This document shows, piece after piece, positions 61,710 through 64,000 of a DNA stretch of 64,000 nucleotides. Position 1 is the stretch's first letter. Each line of letters opens with the position of its first letter. The stretch spans positions 297,441-361,440 of the forward strand of contig CAUYUJ010004536.1 in assembly GCA_963575745.1 (NCBI GenBank), read 5' to 3'. The stretch comes from Prorocentrum cordatum (Eukaryota; Sar; Dinophyceae; Prorocentrales; Prorocentraceae). Both the position numbers and the translations under genes were made by a program. The notes beneath the pieces were generated by a model. It was not told where the DNA came from. It did not search any database and was given only the letters and a program-made list of their open reading frames with translations.

Positions 61710-61786
61710 GAGGGAGGAGGAGGAGGAGGCGGAGGAGGAGGCGGAGGAGGAGGAGGGATGAGGAGGAGGTGGAGGAGGAGGAGGTA
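61710..61786 (+). repeat. (GGA)n tract at the gap edge
   Basis: GGA/GGC triplets running into the run of N. Confidence 0.85.
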
Positions 61787-61886
61787 NNNNNNNNNNNNNN
61801 NNNNNNNNNNNNNNNNNNNNNNNNNNNNNNNNNNNNNNNNNNNNNNNNNNNNNNNNNNNNNNNNNNNNNNNNNNNNNNNNNNNNNN
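61787..61886. other. Assembly gap (100 N)
   Basis: Exactly 100 N, a conventional gap of unknown size, placed between a GGA tract and a satellite array. Confidence 0.98.
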
Positions 61887-62742
61887 GGCGACAGTTTCAC
61901 AGATCGCAGACCCCCAGGGATGGCGAGGTCTAATCTGAGTCTGCGTAGGGCGTCACTCCGCTGGACCCTCCAGCAGCCCTCGAAAATGGCGACAGTTTCA
62001 CAGATCGCTGCCCCCCAGGGATGGCGAGGTCTAATCTGAGTCTGCGTAGGGCGTCACTCCGCTGGCCACCCCAGCAGCCCTCGAAAGTGGCGACAGTTTC
62101 ACAGATCGCAGCCCCCCAGGGATGGCGAGGTCGAATCTGAATTCCCGAAGGGCGTCACTCCGCTGGGCCCCCCAGCAGCCCTCGAAAGTGGCGACAGTTT
62201 CACAGATCGCAGCCCCCCAGAGATGGCGAGGTCTAATCTGAGTCCCCGTAGGGCGTCACTCCGCTGGCTACCCCAGCAGCCCTCGAAAGCGGCGACAGTT
62301 TCGCAGATCGCAGCCCCCCAGCGATGGCGAGGTCTAATATGAGTCCCCGTGGGGCGTCACTCCGCTGGCCACCCCTGCCGCCCTCGAAGCTAGCGACAAT
62401 TTCGCAGATCGCAGCCCCCCAGGGATGGCGGTGTCTAATCTGAGTCCCCGTAGGGCGTCACTCCGCTGGCCCCCCCAGCAGCCCTCGAAAGTGGCGACAG
62501 TTTCACAGATCGCAGCCCCCCAGGGATGGCGAGGTCTAATCTAAGTCCCCGTGGGGCGTCACTCCGCTGGCCACCCCAGCAACCCTCGAAACTGGCGACA
62601 GTTTCACAGATCGCAGCCCCCCAGAGACGGCGAGGTCTAATCTGAGTCCCCGTGGGGCGCCACTCCGCTGGCCACCCCAGCAACCCTCGAAACTGGCGAC
62701 AGTTTCACAGATCGCCGCCCCCCAGGGATGGCGAGCGGCAAG
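61887..62742 (+). repeat. 101-bp satellite array
   Basis: Nine head-to-tail copies, starting at 61,887, 61,988, 62,089, 62,190, 62,291, about 62,391, 62,493, 62,594 and 62,695 (the last one truncated). The unit begins GGCGACAGTTTCACAGATCG. Copies differ at a few percent of sites. The array starts at the gap, so its true length is unknown. Confidence 0.95.
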
Positions 62743-63073
62743 CTAGGTAGGTAAAGGCAAGCGAGACGAAGAGGGGAGAGAGGAGGCGGGAGGCGGGAGG
62801 AAGAAGGTGGAAACCACAGTGCTCTATTCAAAACGAGTACCCAACGCAGGAGGGTTGGGAAAAACTACAACAAGTTTTTGGAAAAACGTCGCGATAGTAT
62901 TGCTTGATTATCTGTCGAACATGCTTCCTGTAGAGGGACACGCCCGACTTACAACCAGGCGTGGAAGCATGCCCCTTGCCTGACCGACCGCTCCCGGTAA
63001 TAGTCCCCATGTGGATAATAAGGCATGGGGTTCTGGCGGGGGTAATCAACGATTGTCCTGGCGAAGGTGATGT

Positions 63074-63122
63074 TGTGATGATGATGATGACGATGATGAT
63101 GATGATGATGATGATGATGATC
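63074..63122 (+). repeat. (GAT)n microsatellite
   Basis: About 16 GAT units with one GAC. Confidence 0.9.
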
Positions 63123-63273
63123 CTGGGCGCTCGTGTAGACTTACCTTGTAGATCTTGGCAAAAGACTGGCTCGAGAGATCTCGGGGTTCGTGGTTACAAC
63201 TTGGCAGCGCAATAGAGTTCATTGGCGTTCCTGGCCAAGAAACCTCTCTTGCGCACGACCTCAAACCACTCTT

Positions 63274-63425
63274 GGCCCTGCCACACGTTCCTGATCCGGG
63301 AACAGGCTGAGAAAGTTAGAATCCCGTGGCCCTGCCGCACGTTCGTGACTTGGGGAAACTGAAATGGTGAGAACCCCATAGCACTGCCACACGCTCGTGA
63401 TTGCGGAAGCTGAAATGGTGAGACC
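63274..63425 (+). repeat. Three tandem copies of a unit of about 62 bp
   Basis: Each contains CCCTGCCACACGTTCCTGA or a variant, followed by AACTGAAATGGTGAGA or a variant. Confidence 0.75.
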
Positions 63426-64000
63426 ACCACTGCCATGCTCAGCGTGTTTGCTGCTGTTGCGAGTCAACATGAGATGATAGCCACTTCGATTCGCAACCTC
63501 CCCCGGGGATTATCAAGTGCAGTTTCCGCGCCCTCTCCACAATAAAACCCGAGTGACACGGGAAAATTACCCTGCGACGTACCCAACCCACGCGCATCAA
63601 ATGGCAAGAAGAGTATGCCAATACTAGCAGGAACAACGACAGTGTAGACGCGGCGATTTGCTGTGCAAGCTACATGGGATGCGCATGCGTTGCACGATTC
63701 ACAGGACGACGATCGAAAGAACGAGGCTTGAGGCCCCAGGATCGAAGAAAAACGGGCACGGGAACGAGGGGTAGGAGAGGGATGGAATGGAGGGCGGGGG
63801 GGGGCGAAAAGGCCATCGCGGAAGCAGCAGCATGCATGGAGAAGGTGAGGCGGGGAATAGGACGACGATGAAAGTGGCGGGAGGAGACAGAAGACTGCCG
63901 CGTTTTTCAAGTGCGAGCTAAACCCGCAGCGCTGCCTGCGCCATGTCGTCGCAGAATTCCACATGATAAAACTTGTTTAGAGCGCAAGGAACGAGCGAGG

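Larger units (their letters stand above)
62743..64000. other. No firmly recognisable gene
   Basis: A minus-strand frame at 63,049-62,828 (containing GCKSGVSLYRKHVRQIIKQY) has protein-like composition and might be an exon, but there is no family match. The rest shows only short frames and the repeats listed separately. Confidence 0.35.

Noticed and set aside
61887-62742. CRISPR-like array
   Set aside because: The units are 101 bp and contiguous with no distinct spacers; this is a satellite in a eukaryotic context.
1-64000. tRNA or rRNA genes
   Set aside because: None recognised by eye on either strand; a covariance-model scan would be needed to exclude a tRNA.

Overview
The window looks like nuclear DNA of a dinoflagellate, although I cannot name the species. 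The reasons are: GC-rich sequence packed with retroelements; tyrosine-recombinase (YR) retroelement proteins with the YSLRHGG signature that I associate with dinoflagellates; two Ty1/copia elements of a similar style; many microsatellites and foldback repeats; and no convincing single-copy host gene apart from one possible exon near 61.5 kb. Almost everything codes on the minus strand, so each element reads from high to low coordinates.

Region 1 (about 0.04-28.8 kb) is the most unusual part: 28 kb of back-to-back, mostly overlapping minus-strand reading frames. Its upstream half (28,787 to 15,310) is a 13.5-kb block bounded by a 28-bp direct repeat with two mismatches. It encodes repeat-rich N-terminal segments (ATFSRFPG repeats), a Cys4 zinc-ribbon protein, a RING-H2 protein, several unknown regions, and a protein resembling a DNMT3-type cytosine methyltransferase whose catalytic PC is PG. 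No reverse transcriptase is visible in this block. After 1.3 kb of minisatellite and microsatellite DNA, the downstream half (about 13.9 to 0.95 kb) encodes a LINE-type apurinic-like endonuclease, reverse transcriptase and RNase H. These are followed, in the same direction, by a zinc-finger/SF1 (UPF1-like) helicase and two further proteins of unknown function. Both halves are studded with the heptamer TCCAGGG, which is rare in the rest of the window. At least one frame break falls in a homopolymer run, so the many ORFs may be one or two very long polyproteins broken by indels.

Region 2 (29.87-38.2 kb) is a decayed Ty1/copia element (gag, protease, integrase, RT, RNase H remnants) between LTR-like repeats. 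It has been invaded by a foldback repeat and a CAAGAGGCC-type repeat. Region 3 (38.5-40.8 kb) holds microsatellites and short dispersed repeats. Region 4 (40,772-46,285) is a better-preserved copia element with 96-97 bp LTRs (TG...CA) and an iMet-like primer-binding site. Its Gag begins with about 12 tandem DEVYVTT-type repeats.

Region 5 (46.3-49.4 kb) contains foldback elements, hairpins and GGA/TCC microsatellites. Region 6 (49.4-59.4 kb) is a tandem array of about 0.96-1.1-kb units. A YR retrotransposon (51,388-57,684) sits inside the second unit and carries Gag, RT, RNase H, tyrosine recombinase and a methyltransferase-like domain. Its split direct repeats have the A1-body-B1-A2-B2 arrangement, and the neighbouring array unit supplies the empty target site. 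Region 7 (59.4-64 kb) has a third copy of a foldback family, a possible 3' exon, a 100-bp assembly gap, and a 101-bp satellite that starts at the gap edge.
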